Of a DNA stretch of 64,000 nt, positions 34,045-46,141 are shown in pieces. Below the pieces are notes generated by a model. That model worked only from the letters and a program-made list of their open reading frames with translations. It ran no database searches and was not told the DNA's origin. The position numbers and the translations under genes are program-made. Where the stretch lies: positions 6,386,001 through 6,450,000 of the forward strand of contig CM076269.1 of the NCBI GenBank assembly GCA_038380795.1, read 5' to 3'. The DNA comes from Pyrocephalus nanus (Eukaryota; Chordata; Aves; Passeriformes; Tyrannidae). How positions within the stretch are numbered: the first letter of the stretch is position 1; each line of letters begins with the position of its first letter.

Positions 34045-34130
34045 CCAGCCCTATTTCTGCCTCTGAGGTCCATCTCCTTTCTGTGCCTAAATTTCCTTCT
34101 CTGAAACAAGGTGATTCCAATATAAACATT
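34045..34130 (+). mobile_element. Possible MIR/CORE-SINE relic
   Basis: The words 'tttctgtgcctaaatttcct', 'tctctgaaacaaggtgattc' and 'caatataaac' follow the order of the MIR 3' half ('ctgtgcctcagtttcctcatctgtaaaatggggataataata'). Strongly diverged; a chance match is possible. Confidence 0.3.
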
Positions 34131-34597
34131 TCCTTTGTTAAGATCTTTCTGTCAGATGTGCTCTGCAAGTGTTGCAGGTTGTTGCTATTTCCAGGCCTAT
34201 CATTATAACACATTTTGGCTGCACTAATTCCCTCAAACAGAAATTGTTCTGCCTGTAGTAGGCTGGGACAAAGCAGCCAATTAGTTGTCCCTTACACGTT
34301 TATTAACTCTGCAGCTTTCTTTCAATGAGTATGTGGAATCTGGTAATGTTTTAATATATTTTCATAAACTGTGGGCACAACATGTCCTGTTTCAAGCTAA
34401 TAACCGTGCCATATAATTAGTCCTGATTACACAGATATTTAGTATCATTTTACATATTCCAGTCCTTTCCTAGTGCCACTGCCTAGCCAAGGCATATTTA
34501 AAGCCACAGCCATCTCCCTTCTGTTTCCCAGCAGTTTGCAAGATTTCCTTTTGGAGAGCTTTGCAGTTAACAGCTTCAAAGAACAATTTCATTTCAC

Positions 34598-34653
<56 letters not shown>

Positions 34654-37354
34654 GGCTCTGATCTAATGTCAGGTGACAAAGCCCAGGATACAATTAGAGA
34701 GCATTTATCTACTTGCAGGGAAAAGCTGGTATTTGAAAGCCATCAGGAAATTAACAACATGAATCTTTAAAAATCTATTCCTTAAACATCTGTTGGCATT
34801 GGGCTGAACATTTACCTTATTTAGGATTTTACTGTGAGGTAGCACTTCCCAAACAAAAGATCTCTCACCCCATTAGGCTCTGGTGGGGGAATAAGAAAAA
34901 TTTGCTCTGTGCAACCCGACTGTAGATGTGTATCTTTCCCTGCTGGCGTGGCTGTCTCTATAGAGATGGACATGGATATTTGATGAGATTAAAATGCTTC
35001 AGTTACCACTGTCAGTGGTTCTTTAATTTAAAATGAAGAAAGCAAACAAGCATTCCTTTTGATGAGGTAACTGAATGATGCTACAGAAAAGCACTTTGCT
35101 GTCAGGTGGTAATTAGGTTCAGTAATAGTTGTGGGTTTTTAGCCTTGGAGGCTGTGGCCCTTGGGAGTCTGAGAGAAATGATACATTCAATTTCCGGAGG
35201 AGAGGAAGATGCTGGATGCTTTTCTCTGCTAACCCTGCAGGTCTCTGCAGATAAGAGCATTCAGAACTGCAGTGCTGACAATCCTCCTTGAGCCAGCCTA
35301 AACTGTGGTGTCAAGATCACAAACAGAAAAGGGAGATGGGCTCAAAGCAGGGTGTTTAAACACCTAATGCAGGCAGCCTGGCTCTGACCATATATATAGG
35401 GAGCTGCCAGAATGGCTGCAATGAGAGGATTTTTAAAGGCTGCAGAAGGAGCTCCAGCAATTGCTCTCTGGTCTGGGCTGATATTTGTAACATCCATCTT
35501 ATGGCATCACTAGAAAATCTTCAGTAGGAAAGTGCTCCTTTGCAAACAAGTAACTGTTCCAACAGCTACGTTTTTAAGGGAGGAAAAAAGTGAGGAGAAA
35601 GAGGGAGTGAATCTCAAGGCTCAGCTGCCTCTCTTGCCAATTTGGAATTGCTTTTTCCATTGCAAAAAATAAATTGTATTTGGTTGTGCTGTTAAGAGTT
35701 GAAAGCCAGATGAAACACTGTAATTGACCCAAATGCATTTTACTGAAAATTCTGAGTTTGGGGGCATTATTGCTGCTTTCTTAGAACAGAGGCAAATTCT
35801 GAAAATGGTGTTTCCATGAAACAGGTGCTCTGGTTCCTGCTCTGCTTCTCTCTTCATGCTGCTACACAGCTTTTCCAGTTCAAGGAATGATGGTTCTCGA
35901 CAAACAGTTCAGTGGTATCACCCCTGCTCCTCACACAAGCTAAGGGACACTGAAAGGACTCAGTTGGCCAACACCAGAGACGGGCCAACAGTGCTTCAGG
36001 GAGTCAAGCTCAGGCATTCCATGCCTTTGTGATTGCTCACCAGTGCCTCACTTCACATCCTACTTCCTTTTGGATTAACATCCACTGAGCTGGTTGTAAA
36101 ACCCAAGTGAGGATTTACAGCGAGAGGGGATCCCCACGTAAAATGTCCCAGCCGGACTGGCAGAAGGAAACTGCCACCTGGATGCCAGCCCTGCAGTAGA
36201 TCCAAGGGGATGGGGAACTCTGCCTTTTGCACAGGCTTGCCAGTAATTTCCTGAAGCACTGAAAAAGTTTTCACTTCCAGAATTAAAACTTTGCAAAATA
36301 AAGTGGGTCTGATTCACTCTCAGGAGATAAATGAAGGGTAAGTCCATTAAAGATACTGGTGTGAGATTGGTGTACAGCAGACAGAATTCAGGAAAGATAT
36401 CGATATCTCCAAAATCCTCTGAATACTTTTTCAGACATAAACCAGGTATCTTTCCTGAACATAAATGCTTTATTTCCAAATGGAATTTCAATAAAATAAG
36501 CACAGTTGGACTAGCACACTTATTATAAAGCCGTAATGCAGTAGAACTGAAGTTTAGTCATGAAAGGTATTAAAAAAGCAGCCCTGCTAAAGCAAGAGAA
36601 ATTGCTTTCTGACCTACCGAGTTTTAGGAGTAGTTCCTAGTGGTCTCTCCACCAAGGAGTTCAGCCTGTAGTAATCCAAGAATGTCCTGGCCACATTTCT
36701 TCCAAGCTTCATATCTGGGAGTTCTTAATTAAGGAACATTTTTTTAACCATTAAAAAAAATAATTATAACAATAATAATAATAAAAGCAGCATCTAAAGG
36801 TAAATTATTGCTATTTAATGCAAGAGCAAGTTTTACATTAACTATCCCACAGTGCTCAAGATTCAGGCAAAATGACTTATGCAAGCAGATAAGGTGGGGG
36901 TCATCTTGTTTGCTTCTTGTTTTCACAGGCAGATGCTGCATAAAACCACAGACAAGGAGGAAACAAACTCCCTTTTCCCCCACGCCTGGTTGCAGATCCC
37001 TGTGGTTCTCATGAAATAATACATTAGACAAAAGGGGCCCTCCAATTTCCAGGGAAAATAATTGCCTGTAAATGCTTGGATACAGGCAGTATTTCTGTGC
37101 TTGTATCCAGGAAACAAGGTCAGCTATATCATGGTATGAACCAGCCATGGACCAGTCTGCTGAAGGTTGGGATTAAAGCTGTAGCCCCCTCCCCAACCTT
37201 TGGATCTGACCCCTACACTGTCCAGGGACAATATGCTGTTCTTTACCTGTGTTGTATTCAGGACCTGAAATGGTGATTTTAGCACTGAACTGGAAGGACA
37301 GTAGGTTACCTTAAGGAGTTCAGCAGTAACTCCAGTGTCTTGTCTCCTCTCCAG
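34131..37354. other. Gene-free unique DNA
   Basis: Apart from the (TA)n repeat, nothing recognisable. The 142-codon minus-strand frame at 36075-36503 and the 134-codon frame at 36744-37148 lack domain and splice support. Confidence 0.5.
34599..34653 (+). repeat. (TA)n / (CA)n microsatellite
   Basis: About 24 TA units (34599-34646) run into a short CA stretch. Tracts like this are usually length-polymorphic. Confidence 0.95.
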
Positions 37355-37434
37355 CCACCATTTCTCCTTCAGCTAACCCCGAGCCCAGCACTAGCCAGGT
37401 GGTGCACACCCGAGCTGCCACAGAGACCTCACAG
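37355..37434 (+). CDS. Possible 80-bp internal coding exon
   Basis: A strong acceptor (TCTTGTCTCCTCTCCAG, ending at 37354) and a good donor (CACAG|GTATGG) flank exactly 80 bp. A branch-point-like CAGTAAC lies about 25 bp upstream of the acceptor. Read with two bases completing the first codon, it is fully open: it begins TISPSANPEPSTSQ and ends HTRAATETSQ, a Ser/Thr/Pro-rich sequence like stalk or linker exons of membrane or extracellular proteins. A second frame is open too, so openness is weak evidence. It lies about 850 bp left of the orphan CpG island. I do not recognise the protein, and no partner exon was found. It could equally be an exon of a long noncoding RNA or a decoy. Confidence 0.25.
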
Positions 37435-38279
37435 GTATGGTAATCAGACCTTCCTGAAGACTCAATTGCCTAAAAAGAAGCTGAATAACCTGTGAATGCA
37501 TTGAAAAATAAAATCCTAAACAATATGTACGTAGGGTGAACATGCTGCTTGTGCGAAATGCCAGCACTAAGCCTGCCTGTTACAAAGCAGCATCTCCTTA
37601 TCACCTACAGGGTGAGAGATATGAAGAGGATGCCATTATCCACAGCTGTATTATGGAGGCTGAAAACTCCTTTATTTGCCTTTTTGGAACAGATGCCTAC
37701 CCATGCTACAATAACCCCAACACTTCTTTAGGGCACTGTCCCAAATGGTCACCCTGGTGGGCATCTCAGCAGTGCTGATGCAGCAGCTGAGGCAGGAACA
37801 TAAGCTGGGGAATCTAAAGAGACCTTTGCAATCCACACCCAGCAGTCCAGGAAAACAAACCATTGCTGGGTTGTTTTGTGTGCATGCGTGCATGTTCTGC
37901 TTTATCAATAGTTATCTGCTGATGTTTCCATTAGAGGAAAATTCCAGAAGTGCAGTGTCCCAGGGGCTTCCAGCAGCGCCTGTGAAGACTCTGGCTTCTA
38001 AATGAAGCTTTTATTACCCGCCCACTTACATTAGACACATCAAAACAAGTGAGCATGAGACATCAGGTTCAGGCATCGCTGTGAGATCTCTGGTTATCAT
38101 TTATTTATTTATTTATTTATAAGGAAGGTCGAACTGACATGACAGTCTTTAGCTCTACTCCTGCAAAAAAGCCAGCCACCAGCTCTGCTAGTGCTGCAGT
38201 GAGGGCCAGTTCTAGTGGCTGAGGATGTCTCCTGACACTGCTTTTCCCCTCAGTGATCTTGTCCTGCTTTTGCAGTTCC
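37435..38279. other. Gene-free unique DNA with an (ATTT)n repeat
   Basis: No gene recognised. An ATTT repeat of about five units lies at 38098-38121. Short plus-strand frames here have no support. Confidence 0.5.
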
Positions 38280-38720
38280 CACCCCTGTGCTTGGGGACGG
38301 TTACACGGATCTGTCCCTTCTGTTTCGGGGTCTGTCCTGATAGCGCTCACTGCGATCCCAATACCATATGTGCTGCGGGCATCTACATCCTTCAGCCCAA
38401 CAGCGCAGCACAGCCTGAACAGCTGGTGTTCCCGGCTGTTGTCTGCGTGGACAGGGAGAGCTGGTTGTGTGAATCAGCACCGGCTGTTCCCCGGCTGCAG
38501 CCGTGCCCAGCGAGCTCCCCTGCAGCCAGCGCCGGCAGGCGAGACCAACCGTACGTGCAGGAGACTTCAGCAAGTTGGAGACAGCTTAAACTTTATCGGT
38601 TCGAGGGAGGGCAGTGTTGCTTTGGAAGTGTTTTGTGATTGTTACCGGAATTTGGGGGTGGCTGGGGGTAGCCTGGTTTCTGCGGATGTGAACTCAAAGC
38701 GGTGGCGAAGGTTAGGAGTT
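38280..38720. promoter_or_regulatory. Orphan CpG island, possible unannotated promoter
   Basis: By hand count this segment has about 26 CpGs in 440 bp at roughly 57% G+C, an observed/expected ratio near 0.7, while its flanks are CpG-poor. It is unique sequence and not a recognisable CR1 or LTR. The longest frame through it (plus, 38253-38834) begins outside the island, shows no family resemblance and is probably a G+C effect. On the minus strand TTCCG|GTAACA at about 38644 could be a donor of a noncoding first exon. Orphan islands of this sort often mark promoters of long noncoding RNAs or regulatory elements of developmental genes. Confidence 0.45.
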
Positions 38721-39159
38721 CAGAGTAGTCTGAGGAAGCGAGAAAGAAGGGGAGAGGGCTGTCAGACACTTAAGGGATTGAGAAGACTAGCGTGGCTTGA
38801 TCTTGTAGTTTCTTTCATTTACTCGCCACTTTAAAGACATAAAGTGGTAATTGGACTCGGTAAAGTCTCTAGGACATTTTGTCAGTGCCAGTCTCAGAAA
38901 GCTCCTCTGGCAGAAATGGCCCTGCTGCCCTTTTCTTTGCCTGTCTACACTGCATGTGTTTGCACAGTGAGAAACACCTGACCTGCTGTCCTGTGGGAGG
39001 AAGTCCTCAGATGAGAGTGGGTGCAGCCGAGGAAGTGGATCCACAAACTCCGGCCTTACAACTCTGCCTTAACCCTGACCTGCAGGAATCCAGTTCCACT
39101 GCTGAGCTCAGGTCTTGGGAACAGCTTTCTAAAGCTAAGGACAGAGAACAACTTGCCTT
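38721..39159. other. Gene-free unique DNA
   Basis: No gene recognised. The right part, from about 39080, may already belong to the CR1-like relic that follows. Confidence 0.45.
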
Positions 39160-39248
39160 AGCACATCTGGAAATCTCCAGACCAGAGGTCTTCAAGAACA
39201 GGTTAAACAAACAGCAGACATCACTGGTTTAGGTCTAACTGGTCCTGT
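39160..39248 (+). mobile_element. Ancient CR1-like 3' fragment
   Basis: 'accagaggtcttcaagaaca', 'ggttaaacaaacagcagaca' and 'tcactggtttaggtctaact' match the order of an old CR1-type 3' region common in turtles, crocodilians and birds ('gaggtcttcaagaacaggttagacaaaca...gggatggtttaggtatagct'). The usual 'ttccagccctatgttctatg' end is lost or diverged. Plus orientation. Confidence 0.5.
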
Positions 39249-39862
39249 GTGGAGTTTGGGTAAAAAAGTGTAGAAGGGCCACTTCACCCCATTTTTCCAG
39301 GGTTCTGAACATACTTTGCAGCCCACACAGAGACTTGTTGGCTTTGTCAAGAAAGGCAAGGGCAATTTGCAGAGCATGGACGCACAGATGGATGCAAAGC
39401 CTGAAGAAACTGGACATGCAAACCTGTGCCACGTGCAGCCACCAAAAAGTCACAAAATGGGAATAACTTGCGGCCAGCATTGATGGAAAGAGACTCAAAC
39501 CAGCATGGGATAAAAAATGTGCATGTCCTAATGCTGGTCTCTCCTACCCTGCCTGCTCCACCTGTCACTCCCGCAAAGGATGAGCAGTTTCTGTCATGGA
39601 AATCAGGCATCTGATACATAAAGCCAGAAGCAGCAGTGTCAGTCTCTCCCTGTGACTGTCCAGCCTGGGCGAGGGCTGGCATGATTCACTCAACAAGCGC
39701 CTGCAGCGCATGTGTGCAGGACCAATGGAGAAAAACAAATTAAAGCAATAACAATTGCATTTATCTCAGGTGCACGGAAGACCCAAACTCCACTTTGGCT
39801 CACAGTGCATCCTGAGCACACAAATAACAGCAACTGCAACCAGAACCCGACATTTGCTGGAT

Positions 39863-39886
39863 GGTTTGGTTGGTTGGTTGGTTTTT
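39863..39886 (+). repeat. (GGTT)n microsatellite
   Basis: A short GGTT repeat running into a T run. Confidence 0.85.
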
Positions 39887-41132
39887 TACCAGCTTCCTTT
39901 CTGCAATCACACATGCTGTGTGCCCACAGGAGCTCCCTTCCTAGCTTGAACTGCACTAGACAGGAGCGTATTTCCCAGCTAGTCCCATCACGGGAGCTCA
40001 GCTCACACAAGACAGTCAAAATCTACTTGAGAGAGTCAGGGTGGAAACAGATGGGTGTATCCTCACCTTCACTAGCATCTGCCCTTTCATCTCCCTTCCT
40101 CCTCCACAGACTTATTCCTCCATGCTCCGTATTTCTATCTGGAAGTGGAGACCGGGTGTGCCCAATGTCCCTCTTGCCAACACCCTTCTCACAGCATTCA
40201 CGCTTTGAATGGCATGAGCAGATCTGGGGAGATTTCAGGACAGTCTGTTTATGCACAACTCCTGCCAAATTTCACAGATGTGAGGAAGTTCAAGAATTGT
40301 GATGGGCTCTCCGCAAAATCCCGGGTATTTATGATCCCCACCATGCCCCACAGCCCAAAGCTTCCATCCCTGGTAAGAAAAGAGGACACAGGAGTGGGAA
40401 CTCTCGTAAAGCTATTACTAGTTTTCAACTGACACGATTCATTGATCCTATTGTGAACAGTCTGCTTAAGCTTGAGCCTCTGGAAGTGCAGACACAGCCT
40501 TGTTCTGTCTGTGCATGGAGGCAATAAAAATCTCAATTTGGAAACCAGTTAGCAGTACAAGTCATTAGGGGAGGTACTAAATGTTGCTGCTTTAATAGCT
40601 CACTGATCCTTTAATAATGTCACTGCTGCAGAGCATGGTGGCACCATTCGCTCACTTTTGTTTTGCTTTTTGAAATTCAGGGTCATTCCATTTTCAAGTG
40701 AGTGGATTATCTCTCTTTCCTCCTTCTGCCAGACACTGCAAACTGCTTTAAATAATTAGGAAAAGGATGGCTCCTTCAAATTCACCATCTCATTTTCATA
40801 AGGTCCAGTGTCATTGCTTTGGAAAAGCAAGAGAAGCCGTGATGGTGGTAAGGATTTGACAAGGGCAAAACAGTTAGCAGCCCCCACTCATCTTTGATAA
40901 GTCCTGTGGGGTCTCTGCCAAGCAGATTGGATCTCTGGTTTTATGTCTCATCTAGAGGACGGCACCTCCATCAATTTGAAACACTATGCTGGGTTATTAG
41001 CTTATGGAATTCATCCAAGTTTAGTCCTAAGCAGGATTTGAAATCGTGACCGTTCAATCCAGAGGCACAACTGACCAGACCCACACAAGCTTTTGTTTCA
41101 GACAAACAGGTTTAAGTTATCCTAAAGACAGA

Positions 41133-41210
41133 CAGAGGGGAAGGGAAAAAAAAAAAAAAAAAAAGGGAAAGGGAGAAAGAGGGGAAAGAAAATGAGAACA
41201 AAGAGAAAGA
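41133..41210 (+). repeat. Purine-rich tract with poly-A
   Basis: GAGGGGAAGGG-like sequence, a run of about 19 A, then AGGGAAAGGGAGAAAG-type sequence; almost all purine over about 75 bp. Confidence 0.85.
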
Positions 41211-44200
41211 TGAATCTTTTTAATAGCTCAAATTAAAAACCAGAAGAAGCTCCTTGTTTGACACAACTGAATTCTACAGCAAATCTCAGTCCACCAAAAC
41301 AACAATCCTGTTATTTATGAAAAGAGGGTTATTTTGTGTGAGAGAGTCCCAGATGACTGTGGTCAGCGAGCATACTGTCAGCTTTGTACAATCTCAAGAG
41401 AAATATGGATGAGGTTTTCTCGTCTGTGTATAACAGCTTCCATCAATGGATCAAACCCCTTCCTGACTCGAACAAGAGCTCTAATGGAAAAAATGGCATT
41501 ACATGGCTTTAAACCACCATGTTATATCATGCCAGCCTGATCAGAGCTAGTCCTCTATTTCAGCAGAGCTGTTTTCACCAGTTACTTACTTATTTTGTTT
41601 CACAGTGCTGACACTGCTCTCTACTAAACAGGTGCTGCCCATACCACATGTCACTGGGGGGCCACTCCCAAGCAAAGTGTGACTGGGGTGCTGTAGAGAC
41701 TTGGTGGTGAAGAGGGGGGTGGTGAAAGGAAGAGAGGCTATTCTATGGCTTTTCATCAGCATTTAACATGGTGCTGATGATGCATCCTTCTCCAAGACTC
41801 ACTCCAGGGACAAAAAGTTTCTCAATGTCTAGTACATCTGGTTACAAATTTCAAAATCATTATCAAAGAAGCTTCTGAAATGAGAGTGTGGGGAGGGGAT
41901 TGGACTTACCCTGTCTTCTCTGGTGACTTCAGAGGGAGCAGCACCTGGCCAGGCAAGCACTGAAGCTTCAGGCTGTTGGTTTTGCAGGGCTGTGAGGTGC
42001 ATGTGGCCACGCTTTCTGGGGAGAGTCTGGTGCTGCCAACAGGAATGGGGCTTTTTGTAGCTCCAGTGTAAGAAACAGGCTTGATGTGGGAATAACTGGT
42101 GACACCGTCTCATGGTACTTGGCAGGTCAGACTAGAGAAATGCAACCAGAATATCCACAGCCTTAAAATCTGTAAATGCCCTGAACACTGCCAGCCTGGG
42201 AATAGCAAAGGGACTTTCCCCAAGGAGAATATTTTCGTTTCTAGCAGCCTCAGCTCCTGATCCCAGATGGGACAGATGCTTTTGGAAACGAGACGTAACA
42301 GCATCGACGAGCCCTCATTTTTATTCCTCTTGTGTGTTGTCAGGGAAGGCACCAGGCGGAAAACCCTGACCGACTATTTCAGGCTTTCAGGCCCTTTTCC
42401 TGAAATGCTTGATTGTGGTGGAAGAAATTATGAAGATGGGAGTTGTGCACTCGTCTCCCTGAGTAATCAGAGGCCTGTAATTTTCTCTCCTCCTTTGAGA
42501 AAGGAGATTGAAGAACAGGTATCTTGGAGAGCACTGTTTTATCTCTGCCAGAGGGGATGTGCTGGAAGGACCACACTGTGTTACCCACAAGCTCATTTCA
42601 GTACCAGCTATCGCTTCTGTCCTCCTTGGGTACTAAAATGAAACAGGAAGATCCCACCTAACACCTGGACATGAGGAACAGAGGGAAAAGGCAAGAAGGT
42701 GGAGGTGCTGCATGGGAGTGAGTGCCTGGACAGAGCCAAGTGCTCCTGACCCTGCCAGGGTGTTGCCATCAAGGGGCAGCAGAGACTGAAAGGGAGCAGA
42801 GGGGAGTGGTGGAGCACCAGTGGATGCCAATGCTACCTTTGCAACCCAGAGTCACCTGTGAAAAAGACACCCAGCTGAACACACTACTACTGGTGAAAAC
42901 CTGGATGGGATACTGAGCTGCAGAGTGGCCATAAAAAGGGGGAGTTATATTCAATTCAGGATTCAAGACACAGACAGGGACAGGAAATTCATGGTTTCCA
43001 GAGCAAGCACCACCAAAGTAACATTGGGAACACCACAGAACCACAGCCCATTTTACCTCTGAATCCACACACCATTCCTCAGTGCTGTTGAGCATGATTT
43101 TACAGGGACACCTCTGACTGCTGCTTCATTATCCTGATGCCATCTTCACACTGCTCCATGAAAGTTACCTTTTGTCCATCTTACGGTCTCTTTACACCAC
43201 CAGGAGATGGAAGTGGCCCCTCCTGTAAATGTTAATCTGGCCTAAACTATAAAATGACCAAAGAAAATGGTTTATTTAATATCTTGGCATTGCTGACTCC
43301 TGATGAGGTTTTCTAAGGGATAGAGGTCAGAACCAAGATCACAGCTGAAAAAGAAAAACCCAGAGTGAATTTAAGCACCACTGTATTTGAATTCATGAAA
43401 ATATCGCATCAGCATTGCTCCATAAAGGGTACACTTTAAAAATTATACACTTAAAACATGACTGTAACAGCTTCTATCAAATTGTCCCAAAATTAATTTG
43501 GGCCTGAATTTATTGGCCTCACATTAGTGTCTGATGGATCTTTAATAAGAGTATCAGGAAAACACTAGGATGAATCTCTTGTGATTTTAACATTTCTGAT
43601 CTTTGCTATTGTTTAATTCTGGTCACTTGCCAGCTCTGGGAAGGAGTCCTTGTGGATTAGCTGACCTCAGCTCTTTACACAGTCAATGAAAATTACAGAG
43701 CTGATTCTCTCTGATGTACTGAAAAGGGATGAGGGCAGGGGAAGAAATTTCCAAGTGAAAATCCAGCATTCACAACCTTCTCCTATCACTGATGAATGTT
43801 CTCAAATGCACAAGGGGAAAACCAGCATGAAAAATAGAGTCTTAACTGTTGTTTTCAGCTTGATTGGAAATGCAAGAACAATGCAATACTTTCCAATTCT
43901 AATTAAACCTCCCAAAAGACACCTGAAAATCATAAGGTGAACTCTTTGGGGATCCTCTTAGTCCCTCACATCTCAGGTCAGAAACGTGATGATTCCCATT
44001 GCTCCATGTCTGGAAGTTTCCATTAGACATTCTACCCATGGCTTTGGGCGTAACATTCACCACTACCCAAACAAAATCAGTTTCAAGATAAATGGTAGAA
44101 AGAGTCTTTCGACACACCGAAGTGTGGATAAACCATTTTTCATCTCTAAATTGTTGGAAGCTCGCGAGTTGTATAAATCACAACTAGGCATCAGTAATCA

Positions 44201-45186
44201 GTTGTGTGCTGCATTTTCCCTCTTCAGCTGCAGCTTGGATTGTCAGACAGGGCACAGTCAATAGCTTTGACAAGAGCAATCCTAAAAAGAAGAAATTCAG
44301 CAATAAGATTAACTTACTAAGCAATATGAGGAATTAAGAAATACAAGGGTTGTGCTCCTTTGTGACATAAGCTTCCATATAGCTGGTTTATAAGTTTTTG
44401 AGTAGAGGAAAGATAAAGAGAATTGAAGAATTCTGACAGTGACTGCAGGACTCACTATGATTTGGGGGGACCTTCCTCCCTGGGCTGGGAGACTCCAGGC
44501 TCTTCTGTGTCCAAGGACAACTATTTACACTTGGGGGCATGGGCAGCTGCTCTCCTGTGTCTGAGCAGATGCAGATGACCTCCTGAAACCTGCCTGAGAT
44601 CACCCATCTGAAAAAGGACTCAGTCCACTGCTTGTTAGACAGTTTCAGTCAAGATGCCTCTTCTTCAGAACTTTCTCAAAGACACACTGGATTTATCCTG
44701 CCTTCAGTCAGTCTGATAAGTCAAGACAAGGCCCCACCTGCACTTACAGTGGACAAAATGCAGGGAAGGGACCCCTCATCCTCAGGAACTGGCTTAGCTC
44801 CTCTCTCAGACTGTCCTAGGAGGAAAAAGGACCACAGGCTCAGAGGCTGTACCTTTAAAAACACTTGCAGTCTTCAAGTAATAGTCATGCTTCAGTGTGT
44901 TCAACATTTCAGCTGAGCTCAGTACAAAGTGCAGTGATTTAAAGCTGGGAGATCAGGCGGGATTCAGCAAATTCAGAATTATTTATTTCTTTAGAGCAGA
45001 AAGTCTGTCTGCAGATTATTTACTGCAAATGGGTCTGTTTGGGGGAGGGGAGGAAGGCAAGAGGGTAGAGAAGGGGTGAACTGATTGATTGGAATTTTTT
45101 CAATTAAAACAAGCAGTTTTTAAAAAAGATTTAATGCTTTATTGAAAACTGTAAAATAATTCAAGAGTCTAGAGCTCTGCTCAGTG

Positions 45187-45290
45187 CAGATCATAGAGAT
45201 GAGGATGGGGGGAGAAGAAAAGAAAATTTTATTCTGTGGGAGAAGGGAGAGAAGAAGGAAAAAAAAAGGAAGGAAGAAAAAAAATATCAT
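45187..45290 (+). repeat. Purine-rich low-complexity tract
   Basis: Mostly G and A over about 100 bp, with GGAAGAAAAA and GAGAAGAAGG units, interrupted once by TTTTATTCTGTG. Confidence 0.75.
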
Positions 45291-46097
45291 TATCTTTGTT
45301 TCTTTGTCTACGTTAATGTATTTCTCTCCCTGAGTTATCTCCAGTATCTGCAAGTATTGATTCAGAATAAGGCACTGCTGGGGAGGCTGCAGGCAGCAGA
45401 AAGCTCTGCTGGGAGTGGCGTGTTTCCAGGGCTGTCAGAGCACAAAGAAGATCCAGGGACTGGTTTTGCAATGGGAACTATGCCTGGACAAACCAGAGAC
45501 AGGGCACCTGCCCCCTCTACAAGGACCAGGCTGGGCTGGGGTGACAGAGCAAGGCATGGATCAATGATGAAGGATGTGTGTGGGTGCTTTTCTTCAGATG
45601 ATTGGCACTGAAGGATGAGAGGGCAACCAGAGCTAAACGAGGTAATATGGGAAGGAAGGGGAATTAGCCTGTGAATGCCAAGACCTTACTTCTGCCTACA
45701 GTGCCCGCTCAGACCTGGGGGGTCCACGTCACACTTCAGCTCAGGATATCTGTTCTCAGGGGTTTTCCTCCCCAAAGCAAGGACACACATGACCTGGCCC
45801 AAATCCCTCTCCATATCAGCTAGACACACCTTATTGGTAGTTGGTCACTCCAGAGAGGTGCTGGTGAAAGGTAAAAAGAGGATTAGAGCTATTACTAGTA
45901 GGTAGAGAAACTAATGCTATTTTTGTCTTTGTAGGAAATAAGTAAAATATTACTAAAATCTCCATCACCCCCAAATTAATTGCCTCTTTGCTATTATAAT
46001 TCCCATTCCCAGATAAATTTAGCTTTTTCTAAACCCTTTGATTTTTCCTTTGTGTTTTATACTCAAGCTGGAACGCAGTGATAAGGCTCTACACATA

Positions 46098-46141
46098 CAT
46101 ATATATTTAATCTACACACACACAAATATAGTTATATATAG
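46098..46141 (+). repeat. TA/CA dinucleotide-rich tract
   Basis: Interrupted TA and CA units (ACATATATATTT, CTACACACACACAAATATA, TTATATATA). Confidence 0.75.

Noticed and set aside
38590..38610. TATCGGTTCGAGGG, resembling a tRNA B box
   Set aside because: No A box at the right distance, no cloverleaf and no TTTT terminator in place; not a tRNA gene.
38253..38834. 193-codon plus-strand frame over the orphan CpG island
   Set aside because: No recognisable domain, competing open frames on both strands, and a composition that explains its length; kept only as a CpG island.
39712..40302. 196-codon plus-strand frame
   Set aside because: No family resemblance, includes the translated (GGTT)n repeat, and the opposite strand is open too.
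43195..43215. CCACCAGGAGATGGAAG, loosely CTCF-like
   Set aside because: Several mismatches at the core positions; too weak to call an insulator site.
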